From the NCBI RefSeq assembly GCF_001665625.1, contig NZ_LZSY01000171.1:38855-102854 (forward strand): DNA of 64,000 nt, written 5' to 3'. A model generated the notes under the pieces. The model worked only from the letters and a program-made list of their open reading frames with translations, did no database searches and was not told the DNA's origin. Position 1 is the first letter of the stretch. Every line of letters starts with the position of its first letter. The stretch comes from Mycolicibacterium peregrinum (GTDB lineage: Bacteria > Actinomycetota > Actinomycetes > Mycobacteriales > Mycobacteriaceae). Positions 33,674-42,282 of this stretch are shown here, piece after piece. Made by a program: the position numbers and the translations under genes.

Positions 33674-34699
33674 TCAGAACCCCGACCCGTGCACCTCGTG
33701 GCCGGGCTTCTCGATCATCAAGCCGTAGTAGGCGTCCTCGACCTTCGCGCCGTGGTTGATCACCGCGTCGACCTCGCGGGCGATCGGCATGTTGAGCCCG
33801 TACTTGTCGGCGAACTCCATGATCACGCTGGCGGCCTTGACGCCCTCGGCGACCTGATTCATCGACGCGATGATCTCGTCGATGGACTTGCCCGATCCCA
33901 GTTGTTCGCCGACATGGCGGTTGCGACTGCGCTGGCTGGTGCAGGTGACGATGAGGTCTCCCATGCCGGCCAGACCGGCGAACGTGTCGCGCTGGCCGCC
34001 GACTGCCTCGCCCAGTTTGGCCATCTCCCGCACCGCGCGGGCCATCACCATCGCGCGGGTGTTCTCTCCGATGCCCAGTGAGTAGCCCATGCCGACGGCG
34101 ATCGCGTAGACGTTCTTGAGCGCGCCGGCCATCTCCACGCCCACCACGTCGTCGGTGGTGTAGGTGCGAAAACGTTTGGTGCGGAACAACTGTGCCAGGT
34201 TCGCTGCCAGATGTTGGTCGGGCATGGCCAGCACTGCGGCCGCCGCATAGCCTTCGGCCACCTCGCGGGCGATGTTCGGCCCGGCCAGGATGCCGGCCGG
34301 ATGCCCGGGCAGCACCTCGTCGACGATCTCGCTCATCCGCATGTTGGTGCCCTGTTCCAGGCCTTTGACCAGGGAGACCACCGGCACCCACGGGCGCAGT
34401 TCACGGGCCAGTTCGGTGAGAACTCCGCGGAAGCCGTGGGACGGCACACCCATCACGATCACGTCGGCGCAGTTGGCCGCCTCGTTGAAATCGTTGGTGG
34501 CCTTGAGGCTTTCGGGCAACACCACCTCGTTGCCCAGGTAGCGCGAGTTGCGGTGGTTGTCGTTGATGTCCTCGGCAGTCTCCGCCGAGCGCACCCACTG
34601 CAGCGTCGGCCCGCGCCGGGCACAGATGGAGGCGACGGTGGTGCCCCAGGATCCGCCGCCGAGGACGACGACGTTCGGTTCGCGTTGCGCTGGTGCCAT
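33674..34699 (-). CDS. gpsA: glycerol-3-phosphate dehydrogenase [NAD(P)+]
   Basis: 341 aa cytosolic enzyme that makes sn-glycerol-3-phosphate from dihydroxyacetone phosphate for phospholipid synthesis. N-terminal Rossmann motif VVLGGGSWGTTVASICARRG (about 10-29), then GVPSHGF, SLVKGLEQ (substrate lysine region), ILAGPNIAREVAEGY, ALKNVYAIAVGMG (catalytic Lys), and GMGDLIVTCTSQRSRNRH, all typical GpsA signatures. In M. tuberculosis the orthologue is GpdA1 (Rv0564c), next to htpX and YajQ; here the neighbours are separated by inserted blocks. Confidence 0.94.
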   Translation of the reverse strand: MAPAQREPNVVVLGGGSWGTTVASICARRGPTLQWVRSAETAEDINDNHRNSRYLGNEVVLPESLKATNDFNEAANCADVIVMGVPSHGFRGVLTELARELRPWVPVVSLVKGLEQGTNMRMSEIVDEVLPGHPAGILAGPNIAREVAEGYAAAAVLAMPDQHLAANLAQLFRTKRFRTYTTDDVVGVEMAGALKNVYAIAVGMGYSLGIGENTRAMVMARAVREMAKLGEAVGGQRDTFAGLAGMGDLIVTCTSQRSRNRHVGEQLGSGKSIDEIIASMNQVAEGVKAASVIMEFADKYGLNMPIAREVDAVINHGAKVEDAYYGLMIEKPGHEVHGSGF

Positions 34700-34753
34700 G
34701 GCGATCAGCGTATTGCCGAGACGCGGTTGCTGAGCGCAACTTGTCGAACTGGG

Positions 34754-35974
34754 TCAGCCGGTGGCGGTTCTGCGTCGGCTCAGTGCGCCGATGACCGCGG
34801 CCGCCAGGCATGCCGTCGACACCGCGCCGGCGAACCACGGGAAGACGGTGGCCAGATCCCAACGGGTGGCGGCCCAGCCGGCCAGCAGGGTCGGGACGGC
34901 CATGGCGGTGTAGGCCAGCAGGTAGAACGCAGACATGGTCTCGCCGCGCTGGTCGGCCGGGACGACATGGGACAGGTGCCGCAGCGATCCGCCGAACCCG
35001 AGCCCGAACGTCGCACCGAGCATTGCTGCCGCGACGAACACCAGGGGCCAAGAGTGGGTGAGCAACACCGGAATGGTCAGTATCAGGGTGATCGCCATGC
35101 CGATGTCACCGACGATTGCGGAACGGTGTGCCGGGATGCGGGTGGCAGCCAGTTGGGCCATGGCCGCGGAGAACGCGGTGATGGCCACGACCCCGCCGCC
35201 GAACACCAGGTTCTCGATGTGGGTCTGGTGGGCAGCCAGTGACGGATACAGCGACAGCAGTACGCCCAGGACCGACCACGACGCCATGGCGCCGAGTGCG
35301 GCGAACCAGAAGTCTGATCGAATTTCCTTGGCCACAGCGGGTTTCGAGATACGGATCGGGCCGGGGGAGCGGGTGGTGTGGGTTTCGCGCAGCGCCAGTA
35401 CGCCGACGCCGACAAGTACGCAGATCACCGCGACGACGGCGTAAGGGGTGCGCAGCGGGTGCGGGGCGTACTGCGCGAGGACGGCGGAGCCGATGATCGC
35501 CACCGTCATGCCGATGTTGAAGGCGACACCGCTGAGTTGTCCCGACCGCACACCGCGGTGCGGGCGCAGGTCCAGCAGTGCGGCGGCGGCGACCACCACG
35601 ATCGATCCGATGGCCGCGCCGTGGATGGTGCGGGCCAGCAGGAGCAGGGCCATGTTGTCGGCGACCAGGAACACGCCGAGCCCGATGAGCATGGCGATCA
35701 GGGCGCCGACGAGTACGGGCTTGCGGCCGATCACGTCGGAGATGCGGCCGGAGATGAGGACGGCGGCCAGCGCGGCCAGCGCGTACACCGCGAAGATGAC
35801 CGTGGTGGCCAGCGGCGTGAGATGCCAGGCTGTTTCGTAGATTCCGTACAGCGGCGCGGGCAGGCCCGAGACTCCCAGCGCCACCCCGCTGAAGATGAGC
35901 AGCAGCGGATAGGCCCAGCGTTGGCCGTGCTCGACTTCGCGCCCGAGGGCGGTCTCCGCCGAAATCTGCGCCAT
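34754..35974 (-). CDS. MFS transporter (drug/metabolite efflux type)
   Basis: 406 aa with about twelve membrane spans. The MFS loop motif GRISDVIGRKP (about 76-86) lies between helices 2 and 3, and a central loop with RETHTTRSPGP separates the halves. The start is ATG 35974, which has GGGAG 7 nt upstream; the in-frame ATG at 36007 would put the ArsR operator inside the coding region. Divergent from an ArsR-family repressor, which suggests inducible export of a toxic or signalling compound. The substrate is not predictable. Confidence 0.87.
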   Translation of the reverse strand: MAQISAETALGREVEHGQRWAYPLLLIFSGVALGVSGLPAPLYGIYETAWHLTPLATTVIFAVYALAALAAVLISGRISDVIGRKPVLVGALIAMLIGLGVFLVADNMALLLLARTIHGAAIGSIVVVAAAALLDLRPHRGVRSGQLSGVAFNIGMTVAIIGSAVLAQYAPHPLRTPYAVVAVICVLVGVGVLALRETHTTRSPGPIRISKPAVAKEIRSDFWFAALGAMASWSVLGVLLSLYPSLAAHQTHIENLVFGGGVVAITAFSAAMAQLAATRIPAHRSAIVGDIGMAITLILTIPVLLTHSWPLVFVAAAMLGATFGLGFGGSLRHLSHVVPADQRGETMSAFYLLAYTAMAVPTLLAGWAATRWDLATVFPWFAGAVSTACLAAAVIGALSRRRTATG

Positions 35975-35992
35975 CGCCACTCCCTGTCCGGT

Positions 35993-36049
35993 AGGTTCGA
36001 TGCTCATCGAACCTGGCCGAGCCTACGCTGGGTTTGACGTTCATCAAAC
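35993..36049. promoter_or_regulatory. two tandem operators for the ArsR-family repressor
   Basis: Site 1 (35993-36014) has perfect 10-bp arms around CT: AGGTTCGATG and CATCGAACCT. Site 2 (36032-36049) reads GTTTGACG-TT-CATCAAAC with one mismatch. The two share the form GTTYGAYG-N2-CATCRAAC, 37 bp centre to centre, and both lie between the MFS and ArsR start codons. Confidence 0.7.
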
Positions 36050-36071
36050 TTGTTTCTGGCGGGGGACACGC

Positions 36072-36440
36072 ATGGCAGATGCTCCGACGGTCGAGGTGCC
36101 GTGTCCGGTGGGCACGTTGCCTCAATTGCTGGCTGCTCTGCAGGACCCTGTGCGGCTCGAGATGGTGCGTCGTCTATACGACGCCGGTGAGCCGGTGAAA
36201 TGTGCGGGGCTCTATGACGGCATCAACAAGTCGACGGCCACCCACCACTTCAACATCCTGCGCGACGCCGGCCTCACCGAGCGGGTGATCAGTGAGGGTC
36301 ACGTTTATCAGCGGTTGCGCGCGCATGATGTGGACGCCGCCATGCCCGGTCTGCTGTCCGCGATCGTGGCGCAGGCGAACCGGGAATCCGGCACGGCCGA
36401 GATGTTGCGAAACCCGACTGACATCGCCCGTAGTCAGTAG
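36072..36440 (+). CDS. ArsR-family transcriptional regulator
   Basis: 122 aa winged helix-turn-helix protein: LQDPVRLEMVRRLYDAGEPVKCAGLYDGINKSTATHHFNILRDAGLTERVISEGHVYQRLR. The cysteine content is low (only two Cys, one in the N-terminal VPCPVG), so a metal-sensing role is not apparent. ATG 36072 follows GGCGGGGGA; a longer frame to 36000 has no ribosome site and overlaps the operators. It likely represses itself and the divergent MFS gene. Confidence 0.85.
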   Translation: MADAPTVEVPCPVGTLPQLLAALQDPVRLEMVRRLYDAGEPVKCAGLYDGINKSTATHHFNILRDAGLTERVISEGHVYQRLRAHDVDAAMPGLLSAIVAQANRESGTAEMLRNPTDIARSQ

Positions 36441-36656
36441 ACTTCGGCGCGGGCGGTGAACCCGGCGGCGGGACGCCCATCGTCGGCAAAAATCCGACAG
36501 CATTTCCACCGTTTCCACACGATCGGCAAAGTTAACGGCCATACCGGACACTGATTCCGCACCGAGTTCGTTTGTGCGGCGCGAATCCTCGGTCGGTCAG
36601 AGCGCGGCACTTGCGTCGGCGTCAATGCCGATGGCCCTCGCAATGGCCTGAATGCA

Positions 36657-36677
36657 CTGTATTTACACGTGATACAG
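36657..36677. promoter_or_regulatory. inverted repeat CTGTAT-N9-ATACAG
   Basis: Perfect 6-bp arms (36657-36662 and 36672-36677). It has the look of a GntR-type operator, about 240 bp upstream of the mce II start. The matching region of mce I shows no copy. Confidence 0.4.
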
Positions 36678-36770
36678 GAAGTGACAAGGCATCGTCCGCA
36701 CGTTCGAGTGGTGGTGGCTGCGTGACGCCGACGGCGGGTGGTTTGCCGGAAATTGATGAGCCCATCTCGC

Positions 36771-36787
36771 TAAGTGAATGATAATTC
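36771..36787 (+). promoter_or_regulatory. candidate mce operator, copy II
   Basis: TAAGTGAATGATAATTC is 15/17 identical to the motif at 15641-15657 upstream of mce I. The inner palindrome is imperfect here (GAATG-AT-AATTC). Confidence 0.5.
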
Positions 36788-36917
36788 GGCAAAACGTTGA
36801 CGGGGATCGAGTCTCGACGTTACGGTGCCATCCAATGCGAGTTATTCGGCCGAGAGCGGCCGTACCTCGGTTTGGGGAGGGTTGATCTTTGCTGGTTCTG
36901 CTGCTTAATGAGAGAGG

Positions 36918-37787
36918 ATGACGGCGCCGCCTGAGAGCGTGACCGATGGGGTCGAACCGGAGCGGGGAATCGACGCCATCGAGAATTGGGCCACCGGTTA
37001 TGCCCGGCGTCATCCGCTGGCGTCGCTCGCCACGGTCGGGGACCAGTTCGTGCTCGGCGTCCGCACCGTCCAGATCCTGTTCCTCGACCTTGTGACGGGC
37101 CGCTTCCAGTGGCAGGAGTTCATCCGGCAGGGCGCGTTCATGGCCGGCACCGCCGTGCTGCCCACCGTGCTGGTGGCCCTGCCGATCGGCGTCACCCTCT
37201 CGATCCAGTTCGCGCTGTTGGCCGGACAGGTCGGCGCGACGTCACTGGCCGGCGCGGCCAGTGGCCTGGCGGTGATCCGGCAGGCCGCGTCACTCGTCGC
37301 TGCGGTCCTCATGGCGGCTGCGGTGGGTTCGGCGATCACCGCCGATCTGGGTTCGCGGACCATGCGTGAGGAAACCGACGCCATGGAGGTCATGGGTGTC
37401 TCGGTGATTCAGCGGTTGGTCGTGCCGCGCTTCGTCGCCGCCATCATGATCGGCGTGGCGCTGACCGGGGTGGTGTGCTTCGTCGGCTTCCTGGCCAGCT
37501 TCCTGTTCAACGTCTATTTCCAGAACGGCGCCCCCGGCAGCTTCGTGGCAACCTTCGCCTCGTTCGCCACCACCGGCGACATGATCGTGGCTCTGGTGAA
37601 GGCGGTGATCTTCGGCGCCATCGTCGCGGTGGTGTCGTGTCAGAAGGGATTGTCGACCAAAGGTGGGCCCACCGGTGTGGCGAACTCTGTGAATGCGGCG
37701 GTAGTGGAATCGATTCTGTTGCTGATGGTGGTCAACGTGGCGATAAGCCAGCTCTACATCATGCTGTTCCCCCGGGTCGGGCTGTGA
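36918..37787 (+). CDS. yrbEA: MlaE/YrbE-type ABC permease, first subunit, operon II
   Basis: 289 aa. An N-terminal extension of about 50 residues precedes the membrane domain. The family loop GSAITADLGSRTMREETDAMEVMG (about 136-159) and the KGGPTGVANSVNAAVVE motif near the C-terminus are clear. The purine-rich AGAGAGG abuts ATG 36918, so GTG 36939 is an alternative start. It is the inner-membrane permease subunit of a Mce lipid importer and the first gene of operon II. Confidence 0.92.
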   Translation: MTAPPESVTDGVEPERGIDAIENWATGYARRHPLASLATVGDQFVLGVRTVQILFLDLVTGRFQWQEFIRQGAFMAGTAVLPTVLVALPIGVTLSIQFALLAGQVGATSLAGAASGLAVIRQAASLVAAVLMAAAVGSAITADLGSRTMREETDAMEVMGVSVIQRLVVPRFVAAIMIGVALTGVVCFVGFLASFLFNVYFQNGAPGSFVATFASFATTGDMIVALVKAVIFGAIVAVVSCQKGLSTKGGPTGVANSVNAAVVESILLLMVVNVAISQLYIMLFPRVGL

Positions 37788-37788
37788 C

Positions 37789-38646
37789 GTGACGGCCTCG
37801 GCATTCGTTCCGCCGCTACTGGCGCCGTGGGTCCGGCTCTACCGGCGGGCCTCCAAGCCGGTCATGCGGCTGGGCCACATGATGGTGTTCTTCGTCCGGG
37901 CGCTGACAGCGGTACCGATCGTGCTGCGGCACTACCGCAGTGAATTCGTCCGGCTACTCTCCGACATCGCCTGGGGCAACGGCTCACTCGTGGTCGGCGG
38001 CGGCACCATCGGGGTCGCGGTCGTACTGGGCATCACGATGGGTGCACTCGTCGGTATCGAGGGCTACAACTTTCTCGATCTGCTCGGGCTCGGTCCGGCC
38101 ACCGGCATCATCTCGTCGTTGGTGAACACCCGCGAGCTGGCACCGATCGCGGCGTCGCTGGCCTTCGCGACGCAAGCCGGTTGCCGGTTCACCGCGCAGC
38201 TGGGCTCGATGCGCATCGCCGAGGAGATCGACGCACTCGATTCCATCGCGATCCGTCCGATCCCGTATCTGGTCACCACGCGGCTGATGGCTGCGGTGAT
38301 CGCCGTGATCCCGCTCTACGCGCTCTGTCTTGCGGTCAGCTATCTGACCACCCAGTTGGTGGTCTTCCTGATCAGCGGCGGTTCGACCGGTTCCTATCTG
38401 CATTACTTCAGCCTCATGCTGTCCGGGCAGGACATCCTCTACTCGGTGCTGAAGGCAGTCATCTTCGTGTGGATCGCCTCCACGGTGCAGTGCTACTACG
38501 GGTTCTACGCCTCGGGCGGACCGGTAGGGGTGGGTGTGGCCGCCGGTCACGCCATGCGCGCCAGCATCACCGTAGTGGTGATCGTCAACATGCTGCTCAC
38601 CATGGCGCTGTGGACGGTCGATTCAGGAGCGAGGTTCGGCGGCTAG
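37789..38646 (+). CDS. yrbEB: MlaE/YrbE-type ABC permease, second subunit, operon II
   Basis: 285 aa with five to six hydrophobic spans. The conserved segment NTRELAPIAASLAFATQAGCRFTAQLGSMRIAEEIDAL (about 105-142) is the family hallmark. Its GTG start lies 1 nt after the yrbEA stop. It pairs with YrbEA; the energising ATPase (MceG) is not in this window. Confidence 0.92.
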   Translation: MTASAFVPPLLAPWVRLYRRASKPVMRLGHMMVFFVRALTAVPIVLRHYRSEFVRLLSDIAWGNGSLVVGGGTIGVAVVLGITMGALVGIEGYNFLDLLGLGPATGIISSLVNTRELAPIAASLAFATQAGCRFTAQLGSMRIAEEIDALDSIAIRPIPYLVTTRLMAAVIAVIPLYALCLAVSYLTTQLVVFLISGGSTGSYLHYFSLMLSGQDILYSVLKAVIFVWIASTVQCYYGFYASGGPVGVGVAAGHAMRASITVVVIVNMLLTMALWTVDSGARFGG

Positions 38647-40164
38647 ATGGGTAACTCGCTGGAAATGGATGGTCGGGGTCCGTCAGACCGTCAGTTGCTC
38701 GGCTGTGGAGCCGCGGTACTCGTTGTGGCAGCGCTGGTTTCGACATTCCTTCTGGTGAAGGCCACCGGGAAGCTGGACGACCGGGTGCCGGTGGTGGCGG
38801 CGCTGGTCAACGTCGGCGACGGTCTACCGCAGCGGTCCGACGTCAAGTACCACGGCGTGCTCGTCGGGATGGTCGACGACGTCGTCCCCGCCGCCAACGG
38901 CGACCCGAACTTCGTCCACATCGACCTCAAACCCGAGTACGCCGGGTCCATCCCGAACACGGTGACCGCACGCGTGGTGCCCAGCAACGTCTTCGCGGTG
39001 TCGTCGGTGCAACTCGTGGATGGCGCCGGCGGGCCGGCAGATGGTTCGAGTCCGGGCACCGCCATTTCCGCGGGCGCCCAGATCCCCGAGGACACCGAGC
39101 TTCCCACGGTGTTGTTCCAGACCACGATCAGCAAGCTGCGCGACGTACTCGCCGCCACCGGGCGTGGCCGTGAGGACAAGACAGTGGGGATCTTGGCGGC
39201 AGTGAATGCCGCGACCGAGAACCGCCGTAACGAATTGCTCACCAGCGGGGCGCAATTGAACCGGTTGATCGATCAGCTCGACGCGGTGGTCGCGACGGAG
39301 CCCGGCCCCACCACCGTCTCCGCTCTGATCGACGCCACCCAGGGCCTGCAGCAGACCGCGCCGGATCTGCTCGACGCCCTGCACAAGGCGGTGGAGCCGA
39401 TGCGCACGCTGGTCGAGCAACGCTCGCAGCTGAACACGATGATCAACGGCGGGATCCACACCGTGGGGACCACTCACACCGCGCTGGACAACCACACCGA
39501 TCAACTGGTCAAGACCACGTCGAACCTGACCCCGGTACTGGGCGTGCTGGCGGACACCTCGAACAACTGGGTGCCGGCCTTCGTCAAGCTCAACCAGCTG
39601 TCGGGCAAGTTCTTCGATCACGTGTGGATGCCCGAGAACGACTTCGGCAACATGCGGGTGAACCTCTCGCTGACACCGAGCTACGCCTACACCCGTGCCG
39701 ACTGCCCGCAGTACTCCGGGCTCAAGGGTCCCAGCTGCTTCACCGCCCCACTGGTGCCGACCCGCCCGTCGCTGCCGGATGTGTTGCTTCCGGAGAACTA
39801 CCAACCGCCGGCGGATCTGCTGCCGCCGCCCGGAACGGCGTTGGGTGCCAACGGGAATCTGGTCGCGGTCGGTCCGCCGTTGGTCAACCCGAACCCCGAC
39901 CTTTCGGATCCGAATCCGCCGCTGCCACCGTGGATGCCGCCGGCCGGGCCGGTGCCGGGGACGGCGAACCCCGCACTCATGCCGACGCCGCCTCCGCCGG
40001 TGCCGCTGTCGCCGATCGCACCGGTGGCACCGCGGCCGCCCGGTTCACCGCCGGCGGCGTCGGTGCCCGGGTCGGCTCCCGCACCCGGTGCAGCGCCGGC
40101 ACCTGACGGTCCACTGCTGCCCGCCGAGGCGCCGCAACCAGTTTCAGGAGAGGGAGGCCGATGA
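38647..40164 (+). CDS. mceA: MCE family protein MceA, operon II
   Basis: 505 aa. One N-terminal membrane helix (about 18-39), MCE domain about 48-130 (PQRSDVKYHGVLVGMVDDV), helical region to about 330, two Cys in the DCPQYSGLKGPSC segment, and a Pro-rich tail (about 365-500, with runs such as PTPPPPVPLSP). The tail may cross the cell wall or be surface-exposed. The ATG directly abuts the yrbEB stop. It shares domain order but little obvious sequence with the operon I MceA. Confidence 0.9.
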   Translation: MGNSLEMDGRGPSDRQLLGCGAAVLVVAALVSTFLLVKATGKLDDRVPVVAALVNVGDGLPQRSDVKYHGVLVGMVDDVVPAANGDPNFVHIDLKPEYAGSIPNTVTARVVPSNVFAVSSVQLVDGAGGPADGSSPGTAISAGAQIPEDTELPTVLFQTTISKLRDVLAATGRGREDKTVGILAAVNAATENRRNELLTSGAQLNRLIDQLDAVVATEPGPTTVSALIDATQGLQQTAPDLLDALHKAVEPMRTLVEQRSQLNTMINGGIHTVGTTHTALDNHTDQLVKTTSNLTPVLGVLADTSNNWVPAFVKLNQLSGKFFDHVWMPENDFGNMRVNLSLTPSYAYTRADCPQYSGLKGPSCFTAPLVPTRPSLPDVLLPENYQPPADLLPPPGTALGANGNLVAVGPPLVNPNPDLSDPNPPLPPWMPPAGPVPGTANPALMPTPPPPVPLSPIAPVAPRPPGSPPAASVPGSAPAPGAAPAPDGPLLPAEAPQPVSGEGGR

Positions 40165-41216
40165 AGTACCGCGGGGCAATGATCGGCCTGTCGCTTTTCA
40201 TGGTGGTCGCGCTCGGGTTGACGTGGCTGGTGTACGTCACGCTGCGCCGTGATGTGGCCGGCAAGACGGTGCCGTACGCCGCACTGTTTTCCGACGTGTT
40301 CGGCCTGCGTGAGGGCGACGACGTCCGGATGGCCGGCGTGCGGGTCGGGCGCGTCGAGAAGATCGAACTGCAGGGCGCGTTGGCCAAGGTGTCGTTCGTG
40401 GTGCAGGACAACCAGCCGATGTACGGCCGGACAGTCGCCTCGGTGACCTACCAGAACATCGTCGGGCAGCGGTATCTCGGCCTGTCGCTGGGCAATATCG
40501 GTGATCCGGGCCCACTTCCGGCCGGCAGCACGATCCCGGTCGATCAGACCGATCCGTCGTTCGACGTCGGGGCCCTGCTCAACGGCTACGAGCCGCTGTT
40601 CAGCGTGCTCAATCCCCGCGACGCCGACAATCTCACCAAAGGCGTCATCGCCTCGCTGCAAGGCGACAACGCCTCGATCGTCGCGCTCGTCGACCAGACC
40701 TCGCAGTTGACCGATTCCTTCGCCGGCCGGGATCAGGAACTCGGAGAGGTGATCAACAACTTGAACGCGGTGGCCAAGAACCTGGCGCAACACAACGACA
40801 GCCTGGACGAGGTGATCACCCAAACCCGCGGCATGGTAGCCACATTCGATGCTCGCCGGCCCGAGATGGTGGACTCCCTGGGTTCCATCTCCAAGGTGGT
40901 GCAGCAGCTGTCGTCCATCAGTGACCAGGTGTATCCGTCGCTGAACGAACTAGTGACCCGGCAGCCCGGGTTCGCCGCACACATGGTGGGGATCGAACCG
41001 CAGCTGGCTTTCACCGGCGCCAACTTGCCGTTGCTGCTCAAGGGATTCGCCCGGATGACCAACGAGGGTGCCTACGCCACCACCTATGCATGCGATCTGA
41101 ACGCGACGGGATTCTTCCCTGGTCTCAACGACGTCACACCGATCATCGTCGACGCGGCCACCCCGGGGAACAAGGCGCAGTACACCCCGAAATGCAGGAA
41201 CATGGCCAATGGTTGA
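40161..41216 (+). CDS. mceB: MCE family protein MceB, operon II
   Basis: 351 aa. Membrane anchor about 8-28, MCE domain about 36-115 (EGDDVRMAGVRVGRVEKI), helical segment, and a C-terminal TTYACDLNATG block. ATG overlaps the mceA stop (ATGA). Channel subunit of the importer. Confidence 0.91.
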   Translation: MKYRGAMIGLSLFMVVALGLTWLVYVTLRRDVAGKTVPYAALFSDVFGLREGDDVRMAGVRVGRVEKIELQGALAKVSFVVQDNQPMYGRTVASVTYQNIVGQRYLGLSLGNIGDPGPLPAGSTIPVDQTDPSFDVGALLNGYEPLFSVLNPRDADNLTKGVIASLQGDNASIVALVDQTSQLTDSFAGRDQELGEVINNLNAVAKNLAQHNDSLDEVITQTRGMVATFDARRPEMVDSLGSISKVVQQLSSISDQVYPSLNELVTRQPGFAAHMVGIEPQLAFTGANLPLLLKGFARMTNEGAYATTYACDLNATGFFPGLNDVTPIIVDAATPGNKAQYTPKCRNMANG

Positions 41217-42282
41217 TCAGCTGACGAAGACCGAGAATCCGCCGGCGCCGAAGAAGCCGAAGAAGAAGCGGCGTCCCCTGGAGAGCTACAACCGGACGTG
41301 GCTCGGGATGATGGCGATCGCTGTGGTGACCGTGCTGATCGGGGCGATGCTGATCGTCAAGGTGGCTGATGTCGGTTACCGGCAGTACACCGCGCGCTTC
41401 CAGCAGGCTGCTGCGCTCAAGGCCGGCAACCCGATCACCGTCGCAGGCATGCCGGTGGGCGAGGTGAGGAGCATGAAGCTGGCCGGTGACCACGTCGAGG
41501 CCAAGCTCAAGGCGCGCGACGATGTTCCGCTCGGACAGGACTCCCGGGCAGTCATCAAGATCACCACGATCCTGGGATCTCGCTATCTGGCCCTGCAGCC
41601 GGCGGGCACGGGTTCCTTGCCCGACAACACCTTCGACCTCACCCATACCGAGGTGCCCTACGACCTGCAGGAGGCGTTGGGCGATGTCACGACCACCTTC
41701 GAACAGGTCGACTCCGACAAGTTCGCGCAGACACTGGGCATCCTCGGCAAGCAGATGGAGGGTCTGCCTGCGGTGGTGCCCAAGGCACTGGAGAACACGC
41801 ACACGCTGGCGACCATCATCGCCGACCGACGCGACCAACTGGGCTCCCTGCTGGAGACCACGGATCTGGTCGGTAACACGCTGCGTCGCCAGCAGGCCAC
41901 GATCGGCAACCTGGTCGACCAGGGCAACGACCTGGTCGGCGAGTTCGTCATGCGCCGGGCCTCATTTCAGGCCATGCTCGCGGCCCTGACCAATCTGGTC
42001 CAGACGCTGACCGGCATCGTGATCGACGACCGGCCGCAGCTCGAGCAGCTGCTCACCAACCTCCGCGACCTGTCCAACATGCTGGGGCAGCATGACGATC
42101 TGCTGCGCAGCACGCTGCAGTCCGGCCCGGTGGCCCTGCGCGGGCTCGCCAACGCCACCGGCAACGGCAACGCCGGGGAGATGCACGTCGGCAACGGGCT
42201 GCTGATCGACTCCTGGATGTGTGCGATCAGCGGCCGGGCCAAGCAGTTCAACATGATCCAGTACTACAAGGACTGCCAATGA
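41209..42282 (+). CDS. mceC: MCE family protein MceC, operon II
   Basis: 357 aa. A basic leader (PKKPKKKRRPLESYNR) precedes the anchor helix (about 33-54). MCE domain about 60-145 (KAGNPITVAGMPVGEVRSM), helical body, and C-terminal DSWMCAISG...YYKDCQ with two Cys. It overlaps mceB by 8 nt. The shape matches the operon I MceC, which also has a long basic leader. Confidence 0.91.
   Translation: MVDQLTKTENPPAPKKPKKKRRPLESYNRTWLGMMAIAVVTVLIGAMLIVKVADVGYRQYTARFQQAAALKAGNPITVAGMPVGEVRSMKLAGDHVEAKLKARDDVPLGQDSRAVIKITTILGSRYLALQPAGTGSLPDNTFDLTHTEVPYDLQEALGDVTTTFEQVDSDKFAQTLGILGKQMEGLPAVVPKALENTHTLATIIADRRDQLGSLLETTDLVGNTLRRQQATIGNLVDQGNDLVGEFVMRRASFQAMLAALTNLVQTLTGIVIDDRPQLEQLLTNLRDLSNMLGQHDDLLRSTLQSGPVALRGLANATGNGNAGEMHVGNGLLIDSWMCAISGRAKQFNMIQYYKDCQ

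Larger units (their letters stand above)
36441..36917. promoter_or_regulatory. promoter region of mce operon II
   Basis: 477 bp without a gene, A+T-richer than its flanks. It contains the two palindromes listed next. The distance from 36787 to the yrbEA start is 130 nt. Confidence 0.6.

Noticed and set aside
34754..36007. Longer start for the MFS gene at 36007
   Set aside because: It would place the ArsR operator inside the gene; ATG 35974 has a ribosome site.
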